13,154 nucleotides of DNA from DATAFF01 sp036257595 (GTDB lineage Bacteria > Pseudomonadota > Alphaproteobacteria > Rhizobiales > Aestuariivirgaceae), in the NCBI GenBank assembly GCA_036257595.1, contig DATAFF010000156.1:1-13154 (forward strand), written 5' to 3'. Every line of letters starts with the position of its first letter. The first letter of the stretch is position 1. The position numbers were made by a program, and so were the translations under genes. Positions 1 to 7,497 of this stretch are shown here, piece by piece. The notes below the pieces were generated by a model that had not been told where the DNA came from, made no database searches, and saw only the letters and a list, made by a program, of their open reading frames with translations.

Positions 1-464
1 ACCGCAAAATCTGTGTAGAGCATCACGCCGGCATTGCCCGGGGCCTCGTTGCCGGTCTTGGCAAGCTGATAGACATGCACGATCGCCGCGCCGAGCGTGA
101 AGATGCTGAAGGGCACCAGCACGCCGAGCCGAAGATCGAAGCTGCGGAACGCCGCGAGGAACCCGCCAACCGCCATGCCGAGGCTTGCCGTCCCGACCTC
201 GAACTGGAACGGGCTGTCGGCCCAGCCGATGAAGCTGGCCGCCATCTGCCCGAAGAAGATGTGAAACACGGCATTGTAGAGATAGGAGACGCCGACCGAG
301 AAGAACAGGAACCAGGACAGGAGCTTCTCCGTGACGAGGGCCGCCCCGACCGGTTTTGGGACCCGGGCGATGGCGGTCAGCGACACGATGAGCCCGAGGA
401 CGAGAAAGGTCAGCGTGAAGTTCCCAAGAATGAACCAGAGTGTCTTGCCGATTGGATCCGCCAT
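1..464 (-). CDS. DUF6790-type small membrane protein (3' end outside window)
   Basis: The open frame begins with ATG at 464-462, preceded by a good ribosome site (AAGGAG about 5 bases upstream), and stays open to the left edge, so 154 residues are visible and the C-terminus is missing. The protein is hydrophobic, with about four membrane spans: roughly residues 10-32, 44-66, 90-108 and 114-134. The segment YLYNAVFHIFFGQMAASFIG followed by WADSPFQFEVGTASLG is, from memory, characteristic of the DUF6790 family of bacterial inner-membrane proteins. No catalytic function is known to me for that family. The gene is divergent from pyrE, with a shared spacer at 465-571, and shows no obvious functional tie to pyrimidine synthesis. 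I am sure it is a real gene, moderately sure of the family name, and cannot assign a role. Confidence 0.8.
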   Translation of the reverse strand, partial: MADPIGKTLWFILGNFTLTFLVLGLIVSLTAIARVPKPVGAALVTEKLLSWFLFFSVGVSYLYNAVFHIFFGQMAASFIGWADSPFQFEVGTASLGMAVGGFLAAFRSFDLRLGVLVPFSIFTLGAAIVHVYQLAKTGNEAPGNAGVMLYTDFA

Positions 465-571
465 GGGTCTCCTTTGGATTGAGCACGATTGAAACTTGTG
501 GCCCCCCTCGGGCTGGGATAGTAGTTCACCTCTTTCGACGGTGCGACGGGGATGAGGATTTGACGACAGGA
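465..571. promoter_or_regulatory. Divergent spacer between the DUF6790-type gene and pyrE
   Basis: About 107 bases separate the two divergent starts, so promoters for both genes should lie here. On the plus strand TTGTGG (496-501) is followed about 17 bases later by a poor -10 match, TAGTAG. I could not find a convincing sigma-70 pair or a clear pyrimidine-type attenuator. The call rests on gene layout only. Confidence 0.35.
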
Positions 572-1123
572 ATGCAGGACAAGCGCTGGCAGCGGCTGCG
601 CGACATCATCGCCGAGCAGTCCATTCTGCGCGGCGACTTCACCCTGTCCTCCGGGCGCAAGAGCACCTATCTGTTCCAGCTTCGCCAGACCACCCTCCAC
701 CCCGAGGGGGCGAGCCTCATCGCCGACCTCGTCGTGGACTTCATGAAGGACCATCGCCTGACCTGTCTCGGCGGCATGGTCCAGGGCGCGGTCCCGATCG
801 TTGCCGCCGTCAGCGCCAGGAGCTTCCTCGCCGGCTACCCCGTCCAAGCTTTTTTCGTTCGCAAGGAAGCCAAGAAGCACGGCGCCGAGGAGCTGGTCGA
901 CGGCTTCATGACCAAGCATGGCGAGGTGCTGCTGATCGACGACGTCACCACCACCGCCGGCTCCATGCTCGAGACCCTGGAACGCATGACGCGCGCCGGC
1001 TTTACGGGAACTGTCAGCAAGGCCCTGTCGGTCATCGACCGCCAGGAGGGCGCGACCGAGAACCTGGCGGCGCGCGGCATCACCCTTTACCCGCTGTTCA
1101 CCAGGCAGGATTTCGACATATAG
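572..1123 (+). CDS. pyrE: Orotate phosphoribosyltransferase (PyrE)
   Basis: The enzyme joins orotate to 5-phosphoribosyl-1-diphosphate to give orotidine 5'-monophosphate, the fifth step of UMP synthesis, in the cytoplasm. From the ATG at 572 the product is 183 residues, normal for bacterial OPRTases. The diagnostic PRPP-binding signature VLLIDDVTTTAGSM is at residues 119-132. The mobile catalytic loop with VRKEAKKHG is at 96-104, and FTLSSGRKSTYLF near residue 23-35 matches the N-terminal orotate-site region. The frame is open back to a GTG at 440, but that would run into the divergent neighbour, and homology clearly begins at MQDKRW. GAGG lies 13 bases upstream of the chosen ATG and AGGA abuts it, so the ribosome site is not ideal; a TTG at 560 is an in-frame alternative. 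A methyltransferase-like gene starts about 10 bases downstream. Confidence 0.96.
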   Translation: MQDKRWQRLRDIIAEQSILRGDFTLSSGRKSTYLFQLRQTTLHPEGASLIADLVVDFMKDHRLTCLGGMVQGAVPIVAAVSARSFLAGYPVQAFFVRKEAKKHGAEELVDGFMTKHGEVLLIDDVTTTAGSMLETLERMTRAGFTGTVSKALSVIDRQEGATENLAARGITLYPLFTRQDFDI

Positions 1124-1133
1124 GATTGCTCCC

Positions 1134-1817
1134 GTGGGGAGCATCGTCTGGGCCGACCCGATGGCGCGCAACCGGCTGACTGTCTCGATCTTGATCGGCT
1201 CCCTGGGCTATCTCGGGCTCGCCATCATCGGCGCCGGCGGTTTTGCGGCCTTCTTCTCCCATCCGCCGCTGATCGTCCTGACGATTGCGACTTTCATCAT
1301 GGCGGCCATTGCCACCCAGAGCAGCGGCAATCTGAGCCCTGGCCAGCGGGAGGACCGCGGCAATCGCTGGGTTATCCCGGCGCTCGCGGTCATCGGCCTG
1401 CTCGAGGCCTTCCTGCCGGCCTATACCGACCGGATCGATTTCTGGACCATCGATGGCGAGACCATCCGCTGGATCGGCGTCGCCCTCTTCGCGCTGGGCG
1501 GAGCGCTGCGGCTCTGGCCCGTTTTCGTGCTCGGCCATCGTTTCAGCGGCCTGGTGGCGATCCAGCCCGAGCACCGTCTCGTCACCGACGGCATCTACGG
1601 CGTGATCCGCCATCCGAGCTATCTCGGGCTGTTGCTCACCTCGCTCGGCTGGGGGCTCGCCTTTCGTTCCGGCGTCGGGCTGTTGCTGACCTTGGGCACC
1701 ACCATCGTGGTGCTCGGCCGCATCGGCGCCGAGGAGAGGCTCCTCGCCAGCCATTTCGGCGCCGAATATGAGGCCTATCGCCGCCATACCGCGCGGCTGA
1801 TCCCCGGAATTTATTGA
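1134..1817 (+). CDS. Isoprenylcysteine/phospholipid methyltransferase-family membrane protein
   Basis: This is an integral membrane protein of the ICMT/PEMT-like superfamily, whose members transfer a methyl group from S-adenosylmethionine to lipid or prenylated substrates. The hallmark is the C-terminal GIYGVIRHPSYLG motif, with RHPSY at about residues 159-163. It is followed by a hydrophobic span and the closing EERLLASHFGAEYEAY...IPG element that forms the SAM pocket in this family. Hydrophobic spans occur at about residues 16-38, 42-60, 80-98, 112-130 and 165-200. I chose the GTG at 1134 (227 residues) because AGGA lies 8 bases upstream; the ATG at 1161 (218 residues) lacks a clear ribosome site but fits the usual N-terminus about as well. 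It starts 10 bases after pyrE and is probably cotranscribed, though no functional link is known. The substrate in bacteria is undetermined. Family sure, reaction not. Confidence 0.85.
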   Translation: MGSIVWADPMARNRLTVSILIGSLGYLGLAIIGAGGFAAFFSHPPLIVLTIATFIMAAIATQSSGNLSPGQREDRGNRWVIPALAVIGLLEAFLPAYTDRIDFWTIDGETIRWIGVALFALGGALRLWPVFVLGHRFSGLVAIQPEHRLVTDGIYGVIRHPSYLGLLLTSLGWGLAFRSGVGLLLTLGTTIVVLGRIGAEERLLASHFGAEYEAYRRHTARLIPGIY

Positions 1818-1972
1818 CGTCCGAACTCACTGCGAAAAAAATCTGCAGCGATCTTCGCATTTCCGATAACGCCTTCGCAGCGGCGATAGCGCGGCGACCG
1901 CATCAATGCAAAATGGCGGGCGTCACCGAACGAGTACCCTTCCTTCCTCCCTGTTCGGAAGCGGTGACTAAC

Positions 1973-1992
1973 TTTTTCGCCGGGGGCGAAAG
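1973..1992. terminator. Stem-loop in the convergent spacer 1818-2026
   Basis: TTTCGCC (1975-1981) pairs with GGCGAAA (1985-1991) around a GGG loop, between two genes whose 3' ends face each other. No T-run follows on either strand, so it is not a textbook intrinsic terminator. It may be a 3'-end stabilising structure or simply chance. A second imperfect dyad (GTCACC...GGTGAC, 1922-1969) lies just to the left. The rest of this 209-base spacer holds no convincing gene. Confidence 0.3.
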
Positions 1993-2026
1993 CCGGTGAC
2001 GGATTGATCAGGCCGGGGGGTTGAGA

Positions 2027-3397
2027 TCAGTCCGGAACCGGCACTTTCTTGCCCTGTTGCGGCGAGAAGCCCGCCTCCATCGCGCGCCGCAGCCGAACCG
2101 CCGGATCATTGGCGTCCAATGCCACATCGTTCCACCGCAGTCTTTGCCCCGCCGTTATGTGGTTGACGAGGCGAACCTCGCTGGCGAGGCCGAGCGGCAG
2201 ATAGCCATGCTCCAGCGACGTCGCGGCCGGCGTCTGCTTGCCCCACACGCAGAACCCGCCCTCGCCATCGAGGATCTCGCCGGCCTTGAGATTGCGCTTG
2301 GCGATCGCCACCACATCGGATTGGAACATGATTGGCGCGCCGGTCGGCTCGCCGCGCAATGCCGCCGAGGCGACCGAGATGCCAAGCTCGAGCCCGATCA
2401 TGTGAATCGGCCGGTAGAGCGCGGCGTAGTTGCCGCTCCGGTCAGGCAACAGATGATATTCCCGGAAGCAGCGCCGGGCATAATCGCTCGCCGCCTCGAC
2501 CACCACATAGGTGCCCATGGCAAGGTGATGCGGCACGTCCCTCTCGTCGCGATCGACCGAGGAGGTCACCTCGGTGACGCCCGCCTCCTCGAGCACCCCG
2601 CCGTCCGAGCGCGGCTTGCAGATCTCCGCATGCTCGAAGCGCGATGCCGGCGGAAAGCCGAGGCCGTTGCTCTGCGCCTTGAGCCCGGTCGCATTGCACA
2701 CCGCCGTCATCTCGATGGCCGATTTCGTGCCGTCGATGAAGGAATTGAACATCTTTGGATTGATCGATTGGCGATCGGCTATCCTTAGATATTTGTCGAG
2801 GATCTCCCATACCGTGTCCGGCGTCGATTGGTGGTAGCTCGGGTGATAGCGCGTGCCCTTGCCGGCCGCGACCACCCGGAAGCCGGCGGTCCGTGCCCAG
2901 TCCACCTGCTCGCAGATCAGCGCCGGCTGGTCGCCATAGGCCAGGCTGTACACCACGCCCGCCTGCCGTGCGCGCTCAGCCAGCAGCGGTCCGGCCAGCG
3001 CATCGGCCTCGACATTGACCATGACGATGTGCTTGCCATGGCCGATGGCCTCGAGACAGAAGCGGATGCCGGTCCGCGGGTCGCCGGTCGCCTCGATGAT
3101 CACCTCGACCGCCGGATGGGCGATCAGCGCCGATGCATCATCGCCGACATGCGTTGCGCCGGACTTGGCCGCCTGGTCGAGCGATCGCGCATCATGGGCC
3201 TCCGCCGGCCAGCCGGCGCTCGCGAGCTGGCCGCGGGCCCGCGCCACGTCGAGATCGGCGACGCCGACCAGATGCATGCCGTCGGTCACCCGCACCTGCG
3301 ACAGGAACATGGTGCCGAATTTGCCGGCGCCGATCAGCCCGATGGTGACGGGCCGTCCCGCCGCCTGCCGTTCGAGCAGCTTGCGATGGAGGTTCAT
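2027..3397 (-). CDS. Homoserine-dehydrogenase-like NAD(P) oxidoreductase with C-terminal SAF domain
   Basis: The 456-residue product has an N-terminal Rossmann fold with the dinucleotide motif GLIGAGKFG at residues 20-28. It continues with a Gfo/Idh- or homoserine-dehydrogenase-like body (VEVIIEATGDP, HGKHIVMVNVEADAL, GDQPALICEQVDWAR) and ends with a SAF-type domain at about residues 365-430 (AKRNLKAGEILDGEGG ... ITAGQRLRWNDVAL). This matches the 'predicted homoserine dehydrogenase with C-terminal SAF domain' family (COG4091 as I recall it), which is distinct from true Hom and mostly uncharacterised. By fold it should oxidise or reduce a hydroxy/oxo group with NAD(P); the substrate is unknown. 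The ATG at 3397 overlaps the stop of the upstream methyltransferase by four bases (ATGA) with no separate ribosome site, which implies translational coupling. The open frame reaches back to 3475, but only inside the methyltransferase gene. Confidence 0.88.
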   Translation of the reverse strand: MNLHRKLLERQAAGRPVTIGLIGAGKFGTMFLSQVRVTDGMHLVGVADLDVARARGQLASAGWPAEAHDARSLDQAAKSGATHVGDDASALIAHPAVEVIIEATGDPRTGIRFCLEAIGHGKHIVMVNVEADALAGPLLAERARQAGVVYSLAYGDQPALICEQVDWARTAGFRVVAAGKGTRYHPSYHQSTPDTVWEILDKYLRIADRQSINPKMFNSFIDGTKSAIEMTAVCNATGLKAQSNGLGFPPASRFEHAEICKPRSDGGVLEEAGVTEVTSSVDRDERDVPHHLAMGTYVVVEAASDYARRCFREYHLLPDRSGNYAALYRPIHMIGLELGISVASAALRGEPTGAPIMFQSDVVAIAKRNLKAGEILDGEGGFCVWGKQTPAATSLEHGYLPLGLASEVRLVNHITAGQRLRWNDVALDANDPAVRLRRAMEAGFSPQQGKKVPVPD

Positions 3398-4422
3398 TTG
3401 TGGGCGATCGCCGCACTGGCCGGCCCGGCCAGCGGCTTGAGCTCCGTCGCGCGGAAGCCCGCCTCGAGGCACCAACTGTGGAATTGCGCATGCGTATAGT
3501 CGAAGCCGTCATTGGTCTCGATCAGCATGTTGAGCGACATCAGCAGGCCGAATGTGTTCTTGCGACGGTCGTCGTCGATCACATTCTCGATCGCAATGAA
3601 GCACCCGCCTTGCGGCAGTGCGTCATAGGCCTTGCGGATCAGCATCTTCTTCGTCTCAAGCCCCCAATCATGAAGGATGTTGCCCATGGTGATGACATCC
3701 GCCTTGGGCAGCGGGTCATCGAAGAAGCTGCCCTCCTTGAGGATGACCCGTTCGCTCAGGCCCTGGGCCGCAATGGCGCGGCGCGCCACGGCGGTGACTT
3801 GCGGCAGGTCGAAGCTGATGCAGGTGACGCGCGGATGGCGGCGCGCCACCGCCATGGCGAGCGCCCCGCTCGCGCCTCCGACATCGCACATGCTGCGATG
3901 CTTCGAGAAATCGAACGTCTCGGCCAGTACCGCGAAATTGCCCTGCTGGACGGCCGCCATTGCCGCGAGAAAATTCTCGAGCCTCTGTTGGTCGGAATAG
4001 AGGGCTTCGAACAGCTCCTTGCCACCCGTCTCCTTGATCTCGTTTTGCGGCTTGCCGCTGCGCAGCGCCTCCGTGAGATGCCCCCAGAACCGATAAAGCC
4101 GCGCATTCGCCATTTCGAGAAAGCCGCCCAAATAATGCGGGCTGGCGCGGTCGAGAAACATCGCCGCGTGGGCGCTGTTGGAGTAGCGCGCGCCGTCGCC
4201 ATTGCCCTGCCGTTCGAGCAACCCGAGAGACACCAGCGCATCGAGGAAATCCTGCAGGCCCCGGCCATTGAGCGCCAGCGACCGGGCAAGCTCCTGGCAG
4301 GTCGCGGGCTGTTGCCCGAGCGTTGTGAAGAGCTTGAGCTCGACGGCGCTTAGCAGCACCTTCGAGGCGAAGAAGCCCATGCCGATCTGGAAGATCTGTG
4401 ATGGATCTGGAGGAGGGGACAG
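3394..4422 (-). CDS. Dimerising SAM-dependent O-methyltransferase (acetylserotonin/CrtF-like), probable CTG start
   Basis: This is a class I SAM-dependent methyltransferase with an N-terminal winged-helix dimerisation domain (about residues 14-100) and a C-terminal Rossmann-like domain. SAM motif I reads DVGGASG, starting at D180. GSFFDDPLPKADVITMGNIL is followed by HDW, where H251 corresponds to the general-base histidine of plant-type and acetylserotonin O-methyltransferases. Such enzymes usually methylate a hydroxyl on a phenol or other small molecule; the acceptor here is unknown. Start: no ATG, GTG or TTG lies near the expected N-terminus, and the first ATG (4380) would cut into the conserved DPSQIFQIGMGFFASK segment. 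A CTG at 4422-4420 has AGGGAG exactly 7 bases upstream and gives 342 residues, so I chose it. The gene lies 62 bases after the MaoC gene and overlaps the next gene by four bases. Confidence 0.85.
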   Translation of the reverse strand: MSPPPDPSQIFQIGMGFFASKVLLSAVELKLFTTLGQQPATCQELARSLALNGRGLQDFLDALVSLGLLERQGNGDGARYSNSAHAAMFLDRASPHYLGGFLEMANARLYRFWGHLTEALRSGKPQNEIKETGGKELFEALYSDQQRLENFLAAMAAVQQGNFAVLAETFDFSKHRSMCDVGGASGALAMAVARRHPRVTCISFDLPQVTAVARRAIAAQGLSERVILKEGSFFDDPLPKADVITMGNILHDWGLETKKMLIRKAYDALPQGGCFIAIENVIDDDRRKNTFGLLMSLNMLIETNDGFDYTHAQFHSWCLEAGFRATELKPLAGPASAAIAHK

Positions 4423-4484
4423 CGTTGTTCTCCCTGAACGATGTGCCGCGGAGTCGAAACGATAGTCTTTCGCCCAACACGCTG

Positions 4485-4949
4485 TCAGAAATGAGACATT
4501 GGCTTCGGGCGTCGCGGAACGACGAGGTTCGACACCATCACCTGCACGGCCTCGTTCTCCTGGTTGTAGGTGGTTGTACGCACCTTGACGAACCCGATCT
4601 CGGGACGCGATTTTGACAGCCGGACCTCTAGCACCTCGCTTTCGAGTCTGAGCTCGTCGCCCGGTCTGACCGGTCGCGGCCAGCGCAATTCGTCGCACCC
4701 CGCCCCGATGAGACCGCCCGCCGGCGTGAGCGCGCTGTCAACAAGCAGACGCATGGTGACCGCTGCCGTGTGCCAGCCGCTTGCCGCCAGACCGCCGAAG
4801 AACGTGTCCTGCGCCGTCGCCTCGTCCAGATGGAACGGCTGCGGGTCGAATTCGCTGGCGAAGCTCTTGATCCGCTCGGCCTCGATCCGCCGCCGCGGTG
4901 AGCCATAGATCTGGCCGACCGCGAAGTCCTCGAAATAGAGCGCCGTCAT
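4485..4949 (-). CDS. MaoC-like (R)-specific hydratase, hot-dog fold
   Basis: The 154-residue protein has the single hot-dog domain of MaoC-type dehydratases. These add water to trans-2-enoyl thioesters or remove it, or act on mesaconyl-type or other acyl-CoA substrates. The catalytic pair appears in FDPQPFHLDEA: D35 and H40, the usual Asp/His dyad of (R)-hydratases. GGLAASGWHTAAVTMRLL at about 57-74 is the conserved core helix, and the C-terminal strand NLVVPRR is typical. I start at the ATG at 4949, which has AGGGGA just upstream; a TTG 15 bases earlier is less likely. It begins the three-gene enzyme group, 180 bases downstream of the ABC permease. Single-domain members of this size also include non-catalytic regulators, but the intact dyad argues for an enzyme. 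The substrate is not deducible. Confidence 0.88.
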   Translation of the reverse strand: MTALYFEDFAVGQIYGSPRRRIEAERIKSFASEFDPQPFHLDEATAQDTFFGGLAASGWHTAAVTMRLLVDSALTPAGGLIGAGCDELRWPRPVRPGDELRLESEVLEVRLSKSRPEIGFVKVRTTTYNQENEAVQVMVSNLVVPRRPKPMSHF

Positions 4950-5055
4950 TCCGGTCCCCTGCAAATACCGTCACTCGCGTCAGCCGCGCGCTGGTGCAGC
5001 ATCGCAACCTTGACGGCTGTCATTGGGCACGTCTTATGGGTCAGATGAGACTTGC

Positions 5056-5124
5056 CTTATAGGAGCGCTTCCGCCGCGCTGGCCGTGAACATACAATCCA
5101 TCGTGCGAGGTTCAAGACACCTCG
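5056..5124 (-). promoter_or_regulatory. Permease-MaoC spacer: small hairpin and weak promoter candidates
   Basis: The 180-base gap between the permease stop (5130) and the MaoC start (4949) holds a 6-bp inverted repeat (CGAGGT 5106-5111 and ACCTCG 5119-5124) just after the stop. Reading on the minus strand, TTGAAC (5115-5110) is followed after 16 bases by TATGTT (5093-5088), a 4/6 and 4/6 match to sigma-70 elements. A lone TATAAG (5061-5056) has no good -35. The enzyme genes may therefore have their own promoter, but the signals are weak. Confidence 0.25.
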
Positions 5125-5129
5125 TCAGC

Positions 5130-5891
5130 TCATGAGCGCCAGCGCAGCAACCACCGCTCGACGCGATCGAAGATCAGCATGCTTGCAAAGCCGATCACCC
5201 CGAGCAGGATGATTCCGGCATAGAGATCGGCCGTCCGGAACGACCGCGCCGCCAGCAGGAGCGCCTGCCCAAGCCCGTTGCGCCCGGTCAGCATCTCCCC
5301 GACCGTCGCCAGGACCAACGCCATCACCAGTCCGATGCGCATGCCCGCGAGAATGTCTGGCATCGCATGGGGAAGGGCGATCTTCATCATGGCGCTGCGC
5401 CGCGACAGGCCAAGCGCCCGGCTGACATCCTTGAGCCGTGGTTCGACCGTGACGAATCCGTGAATGGTCGCCATGAGGATCGGCCACAGCGACCCGAAGG
5501 CGATGACCGCCAGCATCATCGTCTCGGTAAGGCCGAAAAAAGCGATGGTGACCGGAATGATCGCCGAGGACGGGAACGGCCTCAGGAACTCCAATGTCGG
5601 CATGAGATAGGCGCGCGCCTTGGCCGATGTTCCGATCATCGCCCCGAGCCCGACACCGAGGCACGCGGCGAGGCTGAGCCCGATCGCCATGTGCCAGATG
5701 GTGGCGAGGAACATTTGGGCAAGATTTCCCGTCGTCAGCCCTTTCATCAGCGCCGCCCAGATGCGCTGCGGCGGCGGCAGGAAGACCGGCGGCACCAGCC
5801 GCATCTCGGAGATCTTCGCCACCGCCATGACGATGAGCACGGCAAGGCCGACGCTCGCCAGGGTCCAGAAAAGCCGTTCCCGCCGGCTCAT
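5130..5891 (-). CDS. NitT/TauT-type ABC transporter permease (second)
   Basis: This 253-residue inner-membrane protein belongs to the SsuC/TauC/NrtB permease family and forms half of the translocation channel. About six hydrophobic spans are visible, starting with WTLASVGLAVLIVMAV at residues 9-24. The cytoplasmic EAA loop that docks on the ATPase is present near the middle of the C-terminal half: DVSRALGLSRRSAMMKIALP followed by HAMPDILAGMRIG. Its ATG at 5891 overlaps the stop of the first permease by four bases (ATGA), so translation is probably coupled. The open frame continues far upstream (to 6692), but that part is only the shadow of the other permease. The two permeases differ clearly in sequence, so the channel would be a heterodimer, less usual in this family, where one permease gene often suffices. 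Confidence 0.92.
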   Translation of the reverse strand: MSRRERLFWTLASVGLAVLIVMAVAKISEMRLVPPVFLPPPQRIWAALMKGLTTGNLAQMFLATIWHMAIGLSLAACLGVGLGAMIGTSAKARAYLMPTLEFLRPFPSSAIIPVTIAFFGLTETMMLAVIAFGSLWPILMATIHGFVTVEPRLKDVSRALGLSRRSAMMKIALPHAMPDILAGMRIGLVMALVLATVGEMLTGRNGLGQALLLAARSFRTADLYAGIILLGVIGFASMLIFDRVERWLLRWRS

Positions 5892-6652
5892 GCGGCTGCT
5901 CCGAAGAGCCGCGACTCCGCCCTGAGCAGCAGCGCATTCAACGACCAGCCGGTGAGCCCGATCCACAGGAGCAGCGCGAACATCAGGTCGGGCTGGAGCG
6001 ATTGCTGCGCGATCGTCATCGCATAGCCGAGGCCGAGCGGATTGGCCGTGATCTCGACCGTGACCGCCACGACCAGCGCGATGCCGAGCGCGATCCGGAA
6101 AGCGACGAAGATCCGCGGCAGGATTGCCGGGAGCACGATCTTGGTCACCCGGGCGATAAGGCCGAGGCCGAGGGCCTGTGACACCTCCATCAATTGCGGC
6201 TCGATGCCGCGGATCGCTGACCGTGTCATCAGGAAGATCGGCCCGATGACGGCGAACGCCACCACCGCGATCTCCATGGCATAGCCGAAGCCGAAGATCA
6301 GCAGCGACAACGGAATGAGCGCCACCGGCGGCACCGGACGGAGCGACTCCAACGGAACCATCATCAGTTGGTCGGCGCGCCGGAACAGCCCCAATGGGAT
6401 CCCGCCAATGAGCCCGATCGCAAACCCGAGCAGTAGGCCTGAGCCGGCGGTGATCAAGGTCTCGCTGGTCGCCCTGAGCGCCGCACCGCTGTGCAGCGTG
6501 CGGATCGCCGCTGCGAGGACCGCGCTCGGCGCCGCGAAGGCATCGCGCTCGATCGGGCTCGCCATCGCGATGAGCTCCACGCTCAGCAGGAAGACGAGAG
6601 GCAGCACCAGCCCGCGCCAGTTGAAGCCGAGCCGTCGGCGCTGTGCCTTCAT
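5888..6652 (-). CDS. NitT/TauT-type ABC transporter permease (first)
   Basis: This 254-residue multi-span membrane protein is of the same SsuC/TauC/NrtB family as the neighbouring permease. It has an N-terminal span at about residues 14-32, a hydrophobic core including GSGLLLGFAIGLIGGIPLGL and VVAFAVIGPIFLM, and the EAA loop EVSQALGLGLIARVTKIVLP followed by AILPRIFVAFRI. The ATG at 6652 overlaps the stop codon of the ATPase gene by four bases, and its own stop overlaps the next permease by four. This tight ATPase-permease-permease chain indicates one translational unit. The N-terminus MKAQRRRLGFNWRG is positively charged, as expected for a cytoplasmic end. Confidence 0.92.
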   Translation of the reverse strand: MKAQRRRLGFNWRGLVLPLVFLLSVELIAMASPIERDAFAAPSAVLAAAIRTLHSGAALRATSETLITAGSGLLLGFAIGLIGGIPLGLFRRADQLMMVPLESLRPVPPVALIPLSLLIFGFGYAMEIAVVAFAVIGPIFLMTRSAIRGIEPQLMEVSQALGLGLIARVTKIVLPAILPRIFVAFRIALGIALVVAVTVEITANPLGLGYAMTIAQQSLQPDLMFALLLWIGLTGWSLNALLLRAESRLFGAAA

Positions 6653-7488
6653 CGCGCGTGACGGTCGCTCTGGACCGTGCCGATGAAATCATGGAGCGCC
6701 CGCCGCAACCGGACGAATTCGGGATTTTCCCGGGTCGTCAGCTGATCGCGCGGCCGTGGCAGATGCACCGCCACCGTCTCGCCGATCCGGCCGGGGCTAC
6801 CGGCGAGACCGAGCACCCGATCCCCGAGATAGATCGCCTCATCGAGATCGTGGGTGACGAAGACGATGCTGGCGCGGCTTGCGGCGGCGATGGCAAGCGT
6901 CTCGTCCTGCAGCGCCTGGCGGGTCATCGCATCGAGCGCCCCGAACGGCTCGTCCATCAGCAGCACCGATGGCTCCTGCGCCAGGCAGCGCGCGATCTGC
7001 AACCGCTGCTGCATGCCGCCTGATAGCTCGCGCGGCAGCTTCTCGGCATGCCCATCAAGGCCGACCTTGTGAAGCAGCTCCTCGATGCGCTTGCCGCGCG
7101 CCGGCCTCGGCACACCGATCGCCTCGAGCGCCAGCGACACGTTCTGCGCGGCATTGCGCCATGGCAGGAGGGCCCTGCCATAATCCTGAAACACGAAGGC
7201 GATGTCCGATCGCGGCCGGCGCACCGGATACCCCTCATAGCTGATCGCGCCCGCGGTCGGGTGGAGCAACCCTGCCAGCAAACGCAAGAGCGAGGTCTTG
7301 CCGCAGCCAGAAGCGCCGACGATGCACACCACCTCGCCGCGGGCGACCACGAGGTCGATATCGCGCAAGACCGCCGTGTCGCCGAGATCGAGCGAGACGC
7401 CCGAAGCCGCGAGGACCGGATCGGCTGCGGCGGGCGCCGGTGCCACCGGCCATGGCCGCCATGGATGAGACTGGAGCTTTCCTGGCAT
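6649..7488 (-). CDS. NitT/TauT-type ABC transporter ATP-binding protein
   Basis: This 279-residue ATPase energises the adjacent permease pair. All nucleotide-binding elements are intact: Walker A GASGCGKT with K64, Q-loop Q101 in FVFQDYG, signature LSGGMQQR at 155-162, Walker B VLLMDEPFGALD with D179-E180, and the switch histidine H213 in VFVTHDLDEA. The DEPFGALD wording and overall length match the SsuB/TauB/NrtD group. The first 25 residues are Pro/Ala-rich and precede the ABC core; a start further in cannot be excluded, but no in-frame ATG with a good ribosome site is evident. The start lies 9 bases after the binding-protein stop, with a weak GGTGA ribosome site. Confidence 0.95.
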   Translation of the reverse strand: MPGKLQSHPWRPWPVAPAPAAADPVLAASGVSLDLGDTAVLRDIDLVVARGEVVCIVGASGCGKTSLLRLLAGLLHPTAGAISYEGYPVRRPRSDIAFVFQDYGRALLPWRNAAQNVSLALEAIGVPRPARGKRIEELLHKVGLDGHAEKLPRELSGGMQQRLQIARCLAQEPSVLLMDEPFGALDAMTRQALQDETLAIAAASRASIVFVTHDLDEAIYLGDRVLGLAGSPGRIGETVAVHLPRPRDQLTTRENPEFVRLRRALHDFIGTVQSDRHAR

Positions 7489-7497
7489 CGCCGGAAA

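Noticed and set aside
1814..1999. A 61-codon plus-strand frame after the ICMT-like gene
   Set aside because: It starts with TTG on top of the previous stop codon, has no ribosome site and no family resemblance, and crosses inverted repeats in a convergent spacer.
2021..3499. Long plus-strand frames (2021-2788 and 2828-3499)
   Set aside because: They are antisense to the SAF-domain oxidoreductase and methyltransferase, have no ribosome sites or family resemblance, and mirror the third-position GC of the real genes.
5888..6692. Upstream extension of the second permease frame to 6692
   Set aside because: The real start is the ATG at 5891 (ATGA overlap with the first permease). The extension is an out-of-frame reading of that first permease, not a fusion protein.
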